Shown here in pieces: positions 28,386 to 37,621 of a DNA stretch of 64,000 nt. The stretch is from an uncultured Bacteroides sp. Lineage in GTDB: Bacteria > Bacteroidota > Bacteroidia > Bacteroidales > Bacteroidaceae. The stretch's first letter is position 1. Every line of letters begins with the position of its first letter. Location: assembly GCA_902388495.1 (NCBI GenBank), contig CABMPP010000001.1:248001-312000 (forward strand), in the 5' to 3' direction. Under the pieces are notes generated by a model, which ran no database searches, was not told the origin of the DNA, and was given only the letters and a program-made list of their open reading frames with translations. The position numbers were made by a program, and so were the translations under genes.

Positions 28386-29366
28386 ATGAAAGTAATTTTT
28401 GGACAACAAACTACCAAAGTCAAGCAACTGGCCGATCTCATTGGGCAGGATATCTCAATGGGTAAATATAAGATGGACGACGCTTTGCCTTCCATCAATC
28501 AGTTGAGTCAGGACTATAAGGTGTCCAGAGATACGGTGTTCAAGGCTTTTATCGATCTGAAGGAGAGAGGCGTCATTGACTCTACACCCGGCAAAGGCTA
28601 CTATGTGGTAAACAGGCAAAAAAACATCTTGCTGTTGCTTGACGAATATTCTCCTTTCAAAGATACACTTTACAATAGTTTTGTCAAGCGTCTTTCTACC
28701 CGCTATAAAGTAGACCTGTGGTTTCATCAGTACAACGAATCATTGTTCAATGCCATACTTCGTGAATCGCTCGGGCGATATAACAAATATGTCGTCATGA
28801 ACTTCGACAATGAGAAGTTTTCTCCTTATCTGTATAAGATAGATTCTTCACGTCTGTTGCTGCTCGACTTCGGACAGTTCGACAAGAAAGAGTACTCGTA
28901 CATTTGCCAGGACTTTGGCAAATCTTTCTATCGCGCCATGGCGCAACTGTCCGACAAGTTGCAGCGCTATCGCAAGCTGGTCTTTTTTCTGACGAAAGAG
29001 AGCAAACATCCCAGGGAGACACGTGAATACTTCGAGAAGTATTGTGCGGACTATCACTTGGATTGTGAAGTAATAGAAAGTATGGAGGAACGGGAGGTAC
29101 ATTCGGGGGAGGCTTATATCGCCATCCGGCAGGTGGACGTTGTAGAGATTGTAAAGAAGAGCCGCGCAGCAGGATTGACGTGCGGCGTTGATTTCGGTTT
29201 GATAGCTTACAACGATACACCGGCCTACGAAGTGATTGACAAAGGGATAACCGCATTAAGTATCGACTGGAAGAAGATGGGGATGATGACGGCAGACTTC
29301 ATCCTTACCGGTAATCCCGTACAGGTTTATCTGCCGACCGAGGTTCATCTGAGAGGCTCCTTATAG
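28386..29366 (+). CDS. fucR: GntR-family regulator of fucose use, FucR
   Basis: The 326-residue protein has an N-terminal GntR winged helix at about residues 10-75 (LPSINQLSQDYKVSRDTVFKAF; IDSTPGKGYYVV). A C-terminal domain related to periplasmic sugar-binding proteins (GVDFGLIAYNDTPAYEVI) would bind the inducer. The gene order fucR-fucI-fucA-fucK-mutarotase-fucP matches the characterised B. thetaiotaomicron fucose locus, in which FucR responds to L-fucose. The copies of a 15-bp motif upstream of fucR and fucI are its likely targets. Confidence 0.9.
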   Translation: MKVIFGQQTTKVKQLADLIGQDISMGKYKMDDALPSINQLSQDYKVSRDTVFKAFIDLKERGVIDSTPGKGYYVVNRQKNILLLLDEYSPFKDTLYNSFVKRLSTRYKVDLWFHQYNESLFNAILRESLGRYNKYVVMNFDNEKFSPYLYKIDSSRLLLLDFGQFDKKEYSYICQDFGKSFYRAMAQLSDKLQRYRKLVFFLTKESKHPRETREYFEKYCADYHLDCEVIESMEEREVHSGEAYIAIRQVDVVEIVKKSRAAGLTCGVDFGLIAYNDTPAYEVIDKGITALSIDWKKMGMMTADFILTGNPVQVYLPTEVHLRGSL

Positions 29367-29390
29367 CCTTTTTTATAGATAATGATCAGC

Positions 29391-29406
29391 ATAGTTCAGC
29401 ACAGTA
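29391..29406 (+). promoter_or_regulatory. Candidate FucR operator upstream of fucI
   Basis: ATAGTTCAGCACAGTA lies 22 bp before the fucI start and repeats the motif seen in front of fucR with one difference over the first 15 bases. A further partial copy (CAGCATAGTT, from 29387) overlaps it. It is positioned where a repressor would block transcription or initiation of the fucI operon. Confidence 0.5.
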
Positions 29407-29427
29407 TATTAACTTAATAATAAAAAA

Positions 29428-31200
29428 ATGAAAAAGTATCCGAAAATCGGGATTCGTCCCACTATCGACGGTCGCCAGGGTGGCGTACGTGAGAGTCTTG
29501 AAGAAAAGACTATGAATTTGGCAAAGGCAGTAGCCGCGTTGATTACCGCTAACTTGAAAAACGGTGACGGAAGTCCCGTGGAATGTGTGATTGCCGACGG
29601 CACTATCGGACGTGTGGCCGAAAGCGCTGCTTGTGCCGAGAAGTTTGAACGCGAAGGGGTGGGGGCTACCATTACGGTAACTTCCTGCTGGTGCTACGGT
29701 GCCGAAACAATGGATATGAATCCGTATTATCCGAAAGCTGTATGGGGATTCAACGGTACGGAACGTCCGGGAGCCGTATATCTGGCAGCTGTATTGGCAG
29801 GTCATGCACAGAAAGGTTTGCCTGCTTTCGGCATCTACGGACGCGATGTGCAGGATTTGGATGATAATTCCATTCCGGATGATGTTGCCGAGAAGCTTTT
29901 GCGCTTTGCACGTGCAGCGCAGGCGGTGGCTACGATGAGAGGGAAGTCTTATTTGTCGATGGGCAGCGTCTCTATGGGTATTGCAGGTTCTATCGTCAAT
30001 CCCGACTTCTTCCAGGAATACCTGGGCATGCGGTGTGAATCGGTGGATTTGACTGAGATTATCCGTCGCATGACTGAAGGGATCTATGATAAGGAAGAAT
30101 TTGCCAAAGCCATGGCTTGGACCGAAAAATACTGCAAGAAGAATGAGGGTGAGGATTTCAATATTCCGGCAAAGACCAAGACCCGTGAGCAGAAAGATGA
30201 AGATTGGGAGTTCATTGTGAAAATGACTATCATCATGCGCGATCTGATGCAAGGGAATCCGAAACTGAAGGAAATGGGCTTCAAGGAAGAGGCGCTTGGC
30301 CACAATGCCATTGCCGCAGGTTTCCAGGGACAGCGCCAATGGACCGATTTCTATCCGAATGGTGACTACTCCGAAGCCTTGCTGAATACCTCTTTCGACT
30401 GGAACGGCATTCGTGAAGCCTACGTCGTAGCTACAGAGAATGATGCCTGCAATGGTGTAGCTATGCTCTTCGGCCATTTGCTGACGAACCGTGCACAAAT
30501 CTTCTCGGATGTGCGCACTTATTGGAGCCCCGAAGCTGTGAAGCGGGTGACGGGTAAGGAACTGACCGGCCTGGCTGCGAATGGTATCATCCATTTGATA
30601 AATTCAGGTGCTACGACTTTGGACGGTACCGGACAACAGGTCGATGCGCAAGGCGAACCGGCTATGAAGCCCCACTGGGAAATCTCCGAAGATGAAATGG
30701 AAAAATGTCTGGAAGCTACGACCTGGTATCCTGCCAATCGTGATTACTTCCGTGGTGGCGGTTTTTCTTCCAACTTCCTGTCAAGAGGTGGAATGCCGGT
30801 GACTATGAGCCGCTTGAATCTGGTAAAAGGTCTTGGCCCCGTGCTGCAGATTGCCGAAGGATGGACGGTAGAAATAGACCCGGAAATCCATAAACTGCTG
30901 AATGAACGTACAGACCGTACGTGGCCCACTACCTGGTTTGTACCCCGTCTCTGCAACCAGCCTGCATTCGAAGACGTGTATTCGGTTATGAATAACTGGG
31001 GAGCCAATCATGGCGCTATCAGTTACGGACATATCGGTCAGGATCTGATTACGTTGGCTTCCATGCTTCGCATCCCGGTTTGCATGCACAATGTAGACGA
31101 AAAGAAGATTTTCCGTCCTGCTGCATGGAATGCTTTCGGTATGGATAAGGAGGGAGCAGACTATCGTGCTTGTACCACTTATGGTCCTGTCTACAAATAA
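29428..31200 (+). CDS. fucI: L-fucose isomerase
   Basis: FucI interconverts L-fucose and L-fuculose in the cytoplasm with a Mn-dependent active site. The 590-residue length matches the E. coli enzyme (591). The N-terminus [20 protein letters not shown] and the segments [20 protein letters not shown] and [19 protein letters not shown] are characteristic of the family. It is the first enzyme of the fuc operon and is followed by fucA after 31 bp. Confidence 0.97.
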   Translation: MKKYPKIGIRPTIDGRQGGVRESLEEKTMNLAKAVAALITANLKNGDGSPVECVIADGTIGRVAESAACAEKFEREGVGATITVTSCWCYGAETMDMNPYYPKAVWGFNGTERPGAVYLAAVLAGHAQKGLPAFGIYGRDVQDLDDNSIPDDVAEKLLRFARAAQAVATMRGKSYLSMGSVSMGIAGSIVNPDFFQEYLGMRCESVDLTEIIRRMTEGIYDKEEFAKAMAWTEKYCKKNEGEDFNIPAKTKTREQKDEDWEFIVKMTIIMRDLMQGNPKLKEMGFKEEALGHNAIAAGFQGQRQWTDFYPNGDYSEALLNTSFDWNGIREAYVVATENDACNGVAMLFGHLLTNRAQIFSDVRTYWSPEAVKRVTGKELTGLAANGIIHLINSGATTLDGTGQQVDAQGEPAMKPHWEISEDEMEKCLEATTWYPANRDYFRGGGFSSNFLSRGGMPVTMSRLNLVKGLGPVLQIAEGWTVEIDPEIHKLLNERTDRTWPTTWFVPRLCNQPAFEDVYSVMNNWGANHGAISYGHIGQDLITLASMLRIPVCMHNVDEKKIFRPAAWNAFGMDKEGADYRACTTYGPVYK

Positions 31201-31231
31201 AGAGGTTGTTTCTGAACTTAAAGAAAACAGT

Positions 31232-31870
31232 ATGATAACAAATGAACATATAGAACAGTTTGTCGCCCAGGCCCATCGGGTGGGTGATGCCGGATTGACG
31301 GTTTGCAGCAGTGGTAATCTGTCGTGGCGTATAGGAGACGAGGTGCTGCTTTCGGGCACCGGCTCCTGGGTGCCTTCGCTGACGAAGGAGAAAGTGGCGG
31401 TTTGCCGGCTTTCTACCGGAGAAGTATTGAATGGAGTAAAGCCTTCGATGGAAAGCGGCTTCCATCTGGGAGTGCTGCGGGAACGTCCGGATGTAGGTGT
31501 GGTGCTCCATTTCCAGTCGCCTTATGCCACGGCTGTGGCTTGTATGAAGAACCGCCCGGTGAACTTCAATGTAACGGCTGAGGTGCCTTGCCATGTGGGA
31601 AGCGAGATTCCGGTGATACCTTATTATCGTCCCGGTTCTAAGGAACTGGCGCAGGCAGTCATTGAGAATATGAAGGATCATAATTCCGTGCTGCTCCTGA
31701 AACATGGGCAGGTGGTTTGCGGCAAGGACTTCGACCAGGCTTTTGAACGCGCCATGTTCTTCGAGATGGCGTGCCGCATTATCATCCAGTCCGGTGGGGA
31801 CTATACGGTGCTTACACCGGAAGAGATAGATGACCTGGAGACGTACATCCTGGGGAAAAAGACGAAGTGA
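31232..31870 (+). CDS. fucA: L-fuculose-1-phosphate aldolase
   Basis: FucA cleaves L-fuculose-1-phosphate into dihydroxyacetone phosphate and L-lactaldehyde. The 212-residue class II aldolase/adducin-fold protein begins at 31232 (MITNEHIEQFVAQAH); the longer open frame overlaps fucI. It shows the substrate loop TVCSSGNLSWR and VVLHFQSPYATAV, and later LLLKHGQVVCG in the metal-binding region. The length agrees with E. coli FucA (215). Its TGA stop overlaps the ATG of fucK by one base. Confidence 0.92.
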   Translation: MITNEHIEQFVAQAHRVGDAGLTVCSSGNLSWRIGDEVLLSGTGSWVPSLTKEKVAVCRLSTGEVLNGVKPSMESGFHLGVLRERPDVGVVLHFQSPYATAVACMKNRPVNFNVTAEVPCHVGSEIPVIPYYRPGSKELAQAVIENMKDHNSVLLLKHGQVVCGKDFDQAFERAMFFEMACRIIIQSGGDYTVLTPEEIDDLETYILGKKTK

Positions 31871-33249
31871 TGAATGCCTATTTAGCAGTGGATTTTGGAG
31901 GTGGAAGCGGCCGGGTAATGGCCGGTTCCATCGACCAGGGTGTGTTGAAGCTGGAAGAAGTGTACCGTTTTCCGAACAGGCAGGTGCGCATGGGCAATCA
32001 TGTGTACTGGGATTTCCTGGCGCTGTTCGATGAAATGAAGAATGGACTCCGGCAGGCTGTCCGTAAAGGATATACTGTTAAAAGTATAGGCATCGATACC
32101 TGGGGGGTGGATTTTGGCCTGATAGATAAGGACGGCAATTTATTGGGGAATCCGGTTTGCTATCGTGATTTGCGCACTGAAGGGTTGCCCGATGAACTCT
32201 TTGACGAAGCGGCACTTGCGGAGCACTATGCAGAGGCGGGTATTCAGGTTATGTCCATCAATACGCTTTTTCAGCTTTACAGCATGAAGAAAAACGACGA
32301 TGTACAATTGAAGGTTGCCGATAGACTGCTGTTTATGCCCGACCTTTTCAGTTACTATCTGACCGGGGTTGCCAATAATGAATATTGCATTGCTTCCACC
32401 TCGGAACTGCTGGATGCACGCACGCGTACGTGGAACCGTGCCTTGATTGAGAAGTTGGGATTGCCGCAGCATCTTTTCGGTGACATCGTGATGCCGGGTA
32501 CAGTGCGTGGCAGGCTGAAACGGGAGATTCGGGAGGAAATCGGACTGCCGGAAGAGGTGGAGGTCATCGCAGTAGGGTCGCACGATACGGCTAGCGCTGT
32601 CTTTGCCGTTCCGGCCGCAGGCAAGTGCAGGGCTTTTCTGAGTTCGGGCACGTGGTCACTGCTCGGCATCGAGACAGACGAACCGATCCTTTCGGAAGAG
32701 GCCCGGAACGGTGGCTTTACCAATGAAGGCGGTGTGGGCGGAAAGATCCGTTTTCTGCAGAATATAACCGGCCTGTGGATGTTGCAGCAGCTTATCAGGC
32801 AATGGAAGGAGCGGGGTGAAGAAACCGACTACGAGTATCTGATAACAGCTGCCGAACGTGCCGATATACCCTCGGTTGTCGACGTGGATGACAAGGCTTT
32901 CCAAAGCCCTATGGACATGGAAGCCGCCATTGCGGATTATTGCAGGGAGCATGCCTGCCAGGTGCCGGCTTCGCAGGGAGAGTATGTACGTTGCGTATTG
33001 CAGTCGCTGGCACAGCGCTATAAGCGGGGGGTGGAACAACTGAACCGTTTGTTGCCGTCTCCGGTAGAGCAGTTGCACATTGTGGGGGGAGGCTGCCGTA
33101 ACAGGTTGCTGAACAGCTTGACAGCCGAGGCGTTGGGCATTCCCGTGTATGCCGGTCCGGTGGAGGCTACGGCCATCGGCAATATCCTTGTGCAAGCCCT
33201 GGTAAAAGGAGAAATCCGGGAGCGGGACGAAATAAAGGAAATAATTTAA
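31870..33249 (+). CDS. fucK: L-fuculokinase (FGGY kinase, rhamnulokinase-like)
   Basis: This FGGY-family sugar kinase phosphorylates L-fuculose at O1. The 459-residue protein begins MNAYLAVDFGGGSGRVMAG, the first ATP-binding segment. It continues with IGIDTWGVDFGLID, SHDTASAVFAVPA and VGGGCRNRLLNSLTAEALG. The sequence looks closer to rhamnulokinases than to E. coli FucK, so the substrate call rests on the fucose operon context. The ATG at 31870 overlaps the fucA stop codon, implying coupled translation. Confidence 0.9.
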   Translation: MNAYLAVDFGGGSGRVMAGSIDQGVLKLEEVYRFPNRQVRMGNHVYWDFLALFDEMKNGLRQAVRKGYTVKSIGIDTWGVDFGLIDKDGNLLGNPVCYRDLRTEGLPDELFDEAALAEHYAEAGIQVMSINTLFQLYSMKKNDDVQLKVADRLLFMPDLFSYYLTGVANNEYCIASTSELLDARTRTWNRALIEKLGLPQHLFGDIVMPGTVRGRLKREIREEIGLPEEVEVIAVGSHDTASAVFAVPAAGKCRAFLSSGTWSLLGIETDEPILSEEARNGGFTNEGGVGGKIRFLQNITGLWMLQQLIRQWKERGEETDYEYLITAAERADIPSVVDVDDKAFQSPMDMEAAIADYCREHACQVPASQGEYVRCVLQSLAQRYKRGVEQLNRLLPSPVEQLHIVGGGCRNRLLNSLTAEALGIPVYAGPVEATAIGNILVQALVKGEIRERDEIKEII

Positions 33250-33262
33250 AAACGATGGAACG

Positions 33263-33652
33263 ATGGAAACAAAAATAAAAAGTTATCGCGTCAAAGAACA
33301 CCGGCAACCGGTGGAACGCTATTGCCGGACGCTGGATTTGCGCGATGATCCCGAACTGATAGCCGAATATCGTCGCCGGCATAGCAGGGAGCATATATGG
33401 CCCGAAATCATGGCGGGTATTCGCGAAGTGGGAATCCTTGAAATGGAGATATACATACTGGGTACGCGGTTGTTCATGATCGTAGAGTTTCCGGTAGGCT
33501 TCGACTGGGACGCGGCGATGGAACGCCTGGCCACTCTGCCCCGCCAACAAGAATGGGAGGACTATATGTCCATTTTCCAGTTGGTGCGTCTTGGAAGTAC
33601 ATCGGCGGAGAAGTGGCAACCCATGGAACGCATGTTCCATTTGTATGAGTAA
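33263..33652 (+). CDS. L-fucose/L-rhamnose mutarotase family protein
   Basis: The 129-residue protein belongs to the RhaM/DUF718 mutarotase family, which interconverts alpha and beta anomers of 6-deoxy sugars. The segment RRHSREHIWPEIMAGIREVGILEMEIYILG has the family pattern, including the conserved HxxxWPE. It lies 13 bp behind fucK and ahead of fucP, where it would present the right anomer of L-fucose to the isomerase. Family members are usually about 105 residues; this one has a longer N-terminus. Confidence 0.88.
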   Translation: METKIKSYRVKEHRQPVERYCRTLDLRDDPELIAEYRRRHSREHIWPEIMAGIREVGILEMEIYILGTRLFMIVEFPVGFDWDAAMERLATLPRQQEWEDYMSIFQLVRLGSTSAEKWQPMERMFHLYE

Positions 33653-33676
33653 TTACTAAAGAACCTTTTTTACCTT

Positions 33677-34993
33677 ATGAATAACACAATGAAAAACTCA
33701 ATAATAACCAAGGATGGCGTAAGCTACCTGATACCGTTTATTTTGATTACGAGCTGCTTTGCCCTGTGGGGATTTGCCAATGATATAACTAATCCCATGG
33801 TGAAGGCTTTCTCCAAAATCTTCCGTATGAGCGTTACGGACGGTGCATTGGTGCAGGTTGCCTTTTATGGCGGTTACTTTGCGATGGCATTTCCGGCGGC
33901 GATGTTCATCCGCAGGTTCTCTTATAAGGCGGGTGTACTTTTGGGACTGGGCATGTATGCTCTCGGTGCGTTCCTGTTCTTCCCCGCCATGATGATGGGA
34001 AGTTATTACCCGTTTCTGATTGCTTATTTCATCCTGACGTGCGGTTTGTCGTTTCTCGAAACCAGTTGTAATCCTTATATCCTTTCTATGGGTACGGAAG
34101 AGACCGCTACCCGCCGTTTGAACCTGGCACAGTCTTTCAATCCGATGGGATCGTTGCTGGGCATGTATGTGGCGATGAACTTCATCCAGAATCGTTTGAA
34201 CCCGATGGGGACGATTGAACGCAGTCAGCTCTCTACAGCAGAGTTTGAGGCGGTGCGCGATTCCGACCTGAGTGTATTGATTGCGCCTTATCTGGCTATC
34301 GGCATTGTCGTTCTGATTATGCTGGTACTGATTCGGATGATGAAGATGCCCAAGAATGCCGACCAGTCTCATGATATCAACTTCTTCCCGACATTGAAAC
34401 GTATTTTCTGCATCAGGCATTATCGCGAAGGGGTTATTGCGCAGTTCTTCTATGTGGGTGCACAGATTATGTGCTGGACGTTTGTCATACAATACGGTAC
34501 CCGTCTGTTTATGTCGCAGGGGATGGAGGAGAAGGCGGCGGAGGTGTTGTCGCAGGAATATAATATTGTGGCGATGATTATCTTTTGTGCCAGCCGGTTT
34601 ATATGTACTTTTATCCTGCGCTATCTCAGTCCGGGCTTGTTGCTGAAGGTGCTTGCAATCGTTGCTTGCGGGTTTACTGCCGGAGTGATGTTTCTGCAGA
34701 ATATCGGAGGCATGTATTGCCTGGTCGGTGTTTCGGCCTGTATGTCGCTGATGTTTCCCACCATCTATGGGATAGCCCTCCGCGGGTTGGGCGATGATGC
34801 AAAATTCGGGGCAGCAGGACTGATAATGGCTATCCTGGGAGGTTCGATATTGCCTCCGCTCCAGGCAAGCATCATCGATAGGCATACGTTGTTCGGCATG
34901 CCGGCAGTGAATCTTTCGTTTGTACTTCCACTTATCTGTTTTGTGGTGATAATAATATATGGGCATCGCTCTTATGCAAGAGAGAAGAAGTAA
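33677..34993 (+). CDS. fucP: L-fucose:H+ symporter
   Basis: FucP is a major facilitator superfamily permease that imports L-fucose with protons across the inner membrane. The 438-residue sequence has about twelve hydrophobic segments. The N-terminal region has SCFALWGFANDITNPMVKAF, and the segments GGYFAMAFPAAMFIRR and FLETSCNPYILSMG carry acidic and Asn residues conserved in FucP. It is the last gene of the fuc operon. A few residues before MKNSIITK are optional, since two start codons are in frame. Confidence 0.95.
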   Translation: MNNTMKNSIITKDGVSYLIPFILITSCFALWGFANDITNPMVKAFSKIFRMSVTDGALVQVAFYGGYFAMAFPAAMFIRRFSYKAGVLLGLGMYALGAFLFFPAMMMGSYYPFLIAYFILTCGLSFLETSCNPYILSMGTEETATRRLNLAQSFNPMGSLLGMYVAMNFIQNRLNPMGTIERSQLSTAEFEAVRDSDLSVLIAPYLAIGIVVLIMLVLIRMMKMPKNADQSHDINFFPTLKRIFCIRHYREGVIAQFFYVGAQIMCWTFVIQYGTRLFMSQGMEEKAAEVLSQEYNIVAMIIFCASRFICTFILRYLSPGLLLKVLAIVACGFTAGVMFLQNIGGMYCLVGVSACMSLMFPTIYGIALRGLGDDAKFGAAGLIMAILGGSILPPLQASIIDRHTLFGMPAVNLSFVLPLICFVVIIIYGHRSYAREKK

Positions 34994-35115
34994 ATAAGAA
35001 CACGCTTTGTTTCTTTATAACTTTCTCACATCCTTTACTTTGCATCCATAAACTTTCCCTTTGGCGTGGCTGTTTCAGGACATACGCCGAGTGCGGAAAT
35101 TAAAATCAAAGTATT

Positions 35116-36147
35116 ATGGATCAAAAAGAGAAAATTATGGAAACGGTGGAAACCGCGGGGATGCCGGACTTGGCATCCTACATGCGGCTGGTGACCGAGC
35201 GGTTGGAGAAAGACAAGAAACGGTCGGCAGTGCATACGTACACCTACGCGCTGAAATCCATCACGGAGTTTTACGGGGGCGAAGGAACACCGATGCCGGT
35301 GGACGAGGTATTCACTCCGGGCAGGCTGAAGGAGTATGAACAGTGGATGAAGCAGGAAGGGGCGAAAAAGAAAGATGGGGAACCGAAAGGGTTGAGCCTG
35401 AACAGCATCTCGACCTACATGCGGGATTTGAAGGCGGTGTACCACCGACTTGTCGATGAGAAGGTGCTGCCCTACCATGCGAAACTGTTCGATGACGTGT
35501 ACACCAAAGTGGAGTCGCAGACCAAACGGGCATTGGAGAAGGAGCAGATGAATGCACTGATGTATGCCGATTTTGAGAAACTGCCCAAAGGGGTGCGGTG
35601 TGCGCTGGCTTATTTCCTGTTGATGTTCCTGTTTCGGGGGATGCCGTTCATCGACCTTGCCCATCTGCGCAAGCAGGATATGAAGGGGGACAAGATTGTG
35701 TATAGCCGCCACAAGACGGGACGGCAGATGACGGTGCGTATTCCCAAAGAGGCGATACCGTTGATAGAGGAGTTCAAAAATACCAATCCCGGCTCCGTTT
35801 ACCTGTTTCCAGTTCTGGACGAACAAGGCAGGAAGATGAAAAAGGGGAAGGAACTATACACGGATTACCTGCGTGCGCTCCGCAGCTTCAACCGAAAGTT
35901 GGAGCGGGTGGCGGCGCTGTTGCTGCCCGGTGTGAGGCTGAGTTCGTATACACCGCGGCACACATGGGCTACGCTGGCATTTTATGCCGGGATGGGTATC
36001 GGCATTATCTGCAAGGCGTTGGGACACTCTTCCATCAAGGTAACGGAAACTTACCTGAAACCTTTTGAAAATGCGAAGGTAGATGCGGCGAATGATGAAC
36101 TGATTATTTCCGTTGCGCAGTGCAACGAAAAGAAGAAAACGGCATAA
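35116..36147 (+). CDS. Tyrosine recombinase, putative DNA invertase of the adjacent promoter
   Basis: The 343-residue protein is a tyrosine site-specific recombinase with an N-terminal SAM-like core-binding part (about 18-130) and a catalytic domain. The catalytic set is visible as Arg174 (FRGMP), Lys200 (RHKTG), Arg281 (YTPRHTWAT), His304 (ALGH) and Tyr313 (ETYL). The usual HxxR His is Tyr, as in other Bacteroides invertases. There is no tRNA or attachment site next to it, but 20-bp perfect inverted repeats start 37 bp after its stop. I therefore infer that it inverts the neighbouring promoter segment rather than integrating an element. Confidence 0.88.
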   Translation: MDQKEKIMETVETAGMPDLASYMRLVTERLEKDKKRSAVHTYTYALKSITEFYGGEGTPMPVDEVFTPGRLKEYEQWMKQEGAKKKDGEPKGLSLNSISTYMRDLKAVYHRLVDEKVLPYHAKLFDDVYTKVESQTKRALEKEQMNALMYADFEKLPKGVRCALAYFLLMFLFRGMPFIDLAHLRKQDMKGDKIVYSRHKTGRQMTVRIPKEAIPLIEEFKNTNPGSVYLFPVLDEQGRKMKKGKELYTDYLRALRSFNRKLERVAALLLPGVRLSSYTPRHTWATLAFYAGMGIGIICKALGHSSIKVTETYLKPFENAKVDAANDELIISVAQCNEKKKTA

Positions 36148-36184
36148 AGAATACCGCGTGTAACGGCTTGTGAGGCAGGACAGT

Positions 36185-36204
36185 ATTACTTACCAAGTAA
36201 CAGG
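36185..36204. repeat. Left inverted repeat of the invertible segment
   Basis: ATTACTTACCAAGTAACAGG is the exact reverse complement of 36486-36505. The match stops abruptly on both sides. This is the form of recombination sites used by tyrosine DNA invertases in Bacteroides. Confidence 0.9.
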
Positions 36205-36217
36205 CTATTTAACTTCG

Positions 36218-36249
36218 CAAAGGTGAAAATATTTTCTCGTTTATCCAAA
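36218..36249 (-). promoter_or_regulatory. Invertible promoter, pointing left in this orientation
   Basis: On the minus strand TTTG (36246-36249) is followed by exactly 20 bases and CACCTTTG (36218-36225), one base from the -7 consensus TAnnTTTG. Transcription would start close to 36210, beside the left inverted repeat, and run antisense into the recombinase gene. After inversion the same promoter would sit beside the right repeat and read into the gene at 36557. The fimbrial genes therefore appear OFF in this assembly. Confidence 0.65.
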
Positions 36250-36485
36250 TAAAAGCTTTAATTTCGATGTTAATCTATTAAAATCTATTTATTTACGAAC
36301 ACACACTCCCCTAAAATTCCATATTGCCCCAGCTGACACTTTACAAACACACATAAAGCTTTATTCCATCTTTATACTTCAAAAATGGACTACTTTTCTA
36401 TTCACTTTTCCCATCGAGAAAGTAGCTCTTCTCGTTAAATTATCGGAACGAAAACTCTTTTTCCCTCCATGCAGGAAGGCTATTC

Positions 36486-36505
36486 CCTGTTACTTGGTAA
36501 GTAAT
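36486..36505. repeat. Right inverted repeat of the invertible segment
   Basis: CCTGTTACTTGGTAAGTAAT pairs perfectly with the left repeat. A further 9-bp piece of the left-repeat sequence (AAGTAACAG) recurs just outside at 36528-36536. Confidence 0.9.
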
Positions 36506-36556
36506 GCCCGCTGAACCATCATTTAATAAGTAACAGTTGCACAAAATAAACGTATT

Positions 36557-36928
36557 ATGATATCTACACTGACACAAGCTGCCATTGCCATTTTACATGA
36601 CATTTCTTCGGGGGATGACATGCAATCAGCCGATTTCCTTTTTTCAGAAGGTGAACGGGAAAAACTGTTCGATGAACTTGAAAAGAGCCATCTTATCCGT
36701 CTGTTGCCGGACAAGAACCCGGGAACGCTTTCTTCATACGTATTGTGCCGCCCGTTGCCGGACATATCCTTGCTGGATGTGCTCCAAGCTACGAATGAAC
36801 CTATCCGCTGCACTGTGCCCACCCCTGAGTCATTCTATATCAGCCATGGGCAGATAGCTCACAAGATAGGCATTCTGAACCAGGTGGCACGTAAGTTTCT
36901 GGCAGATATTAAAATATCCAATTGGTAA
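36557..36928 (+). CDS. Small Rrf2-like winged-helix protein
   Basis: This 123-residue protein begins LTQAAIAILHDISSGD and has LCRPLPDISLLDVLQATNEPI in the middle. That resembles the wing and dimerisation helix of Rrf2-family regulators (typically RPxxxITLLDVLRAV). The iron-sulphur cysteine cluster of classical Rrf2 proteins is missing; only Cys residues near 78 and 94 are seen. It is the first gene downstream of the invertible promoter, so it would be switched with the fimbrial genes. The regulatory role is an inference, and no target is known. Confidence 0.55.
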   Translation: MISTLTQAAIAILHDISSGDDMQSADFLFSEGEREKLFDELEKSHLIRLLPDKNPGTLSSYVLCRPLPDISLLDVLQATNEPIRCTVPTPESFYISHGQIAHKIGILNQVARKFLADIKISNW

Positions 36929-36967
36929 ACCGGCAAATCGACCGACCGGTGTTCAGTATCAAGAATT

Positions 36968-37621
36968 ATGAATCTACCTGACTATATAGGAACTATCAGG
37001 CGTCTTGCCCTCTGCTGCGGAGTATTGCTTACGCTGTTGCCCGGCCTCCATGCGCAAAATAAGGCGGTGGAGGAGCGTCCGCTTTTCGCCCTGAAAACCA
37101 ACCTGCTGTTTGATGCTGCCCTGATGCCGAATGTGGAGATAGAAGTGCCGATAGGCAAACGCTGGTCGGTGAACGGCGAATACATGCTCCCGTGGTGGCT
37201 GTTGGACGGTGACAAATATGCCTTGCAGATATTGATGGGCGGACTGGAAGGACGCTACTGGCTGGGCAGCAGGGAAAGCCGCATGAAGCGGGAAGTGCTT
37301 ACCGGTCATTTCCTCGGACTGTATGCCGGAGGCGGCAAGTACGACCTGCAATGGAAAGAGAACGGTTATCAGGGCGAATTCTTCATCGCCGCAGGTATCA
37401 GTTATGGTTGGACTACACGCATCGCCCGCAACCTGCATCTAGAACTGAATATCGGCATCGGCATGCTCCGCACCGATTACCGCCATTACCATGCCCGCGA
37501 CAATTACCGGACTCTGCTTTGGCAGGAGAACGGCAAATACACCTGGTTCGGACCCACGAAAGCGAAAATCTCGCTGGTGTGGCTGCTGAACCGCAAGGCG
37601 AAGAAAGGAGGGGCACGATGA
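36968..37621 (+). CDS. DUF3575 family outer-membrane protein
   Basis: The 217-residue protein has a signal peptide (about 1-30, ending GLHAQ) and the DUF3575 pattern LFALKTNLLFDAALMPNVEIEVPIGKRWS. Alternating aromatic strands at the C-terminus suggest a small outer-membrane barrel. DUF3575 genes commonly precede FimB/Mfa2- and fimbrillin-type genes in Bacteroides fimbrial loci, as here. Its TGA overlaps the start of the next gene (ATGA), implying coupled translation. The function is not known. Confidence 0.85.
   Translation: MNLPDYIGTIRRLALCCGVLLTLLPGLHAQNKAVEERPLFALKTNLLFDAALMPNVEIEVPIGKRWSVNGEYMLPWWLLDGDKYALQILMGGLEGRYWLGSRESRMKREVLTGHFLGLYAGGGKYDLQWKENGYQGEFFIAAGISYGWTTRIARNLHLELNIGIGMLRTDYRHYHARDNYRTLLWQENGKYTWFGPTKAKISLVWLLNRKAKKGGAR

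Larger units (their letters stand above)
36148..36556. other. Recombinase-to-fimbrial intergenic region holding an invertible promoter
   Basis: No gene lies in this 409-bp stretch. It consists of the left inverted repeat, a 281-bp AT-rich segment, the right inverted repeat and a 51-bp leader before the first fimbrial gene. Within the segment are one recognisable promoter pointing left and a small GAGAA/TTCTC hairpin near 36414-36433. Confidence 0.75.

Noticed and set aside
35020..35040. Promoter for the recombinase gene
   Set aside because: TTACTTTG differs from the -7 consensus at a key base and the nearest TTTG is too far upstream.
35116..36147. Integrase of an integrative element
   Set aside because: No attachment site, tRNA gene, relaxase or excision gene is visible, while perfect inverted repeats lie next to it. 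A DNA invertase fits better.
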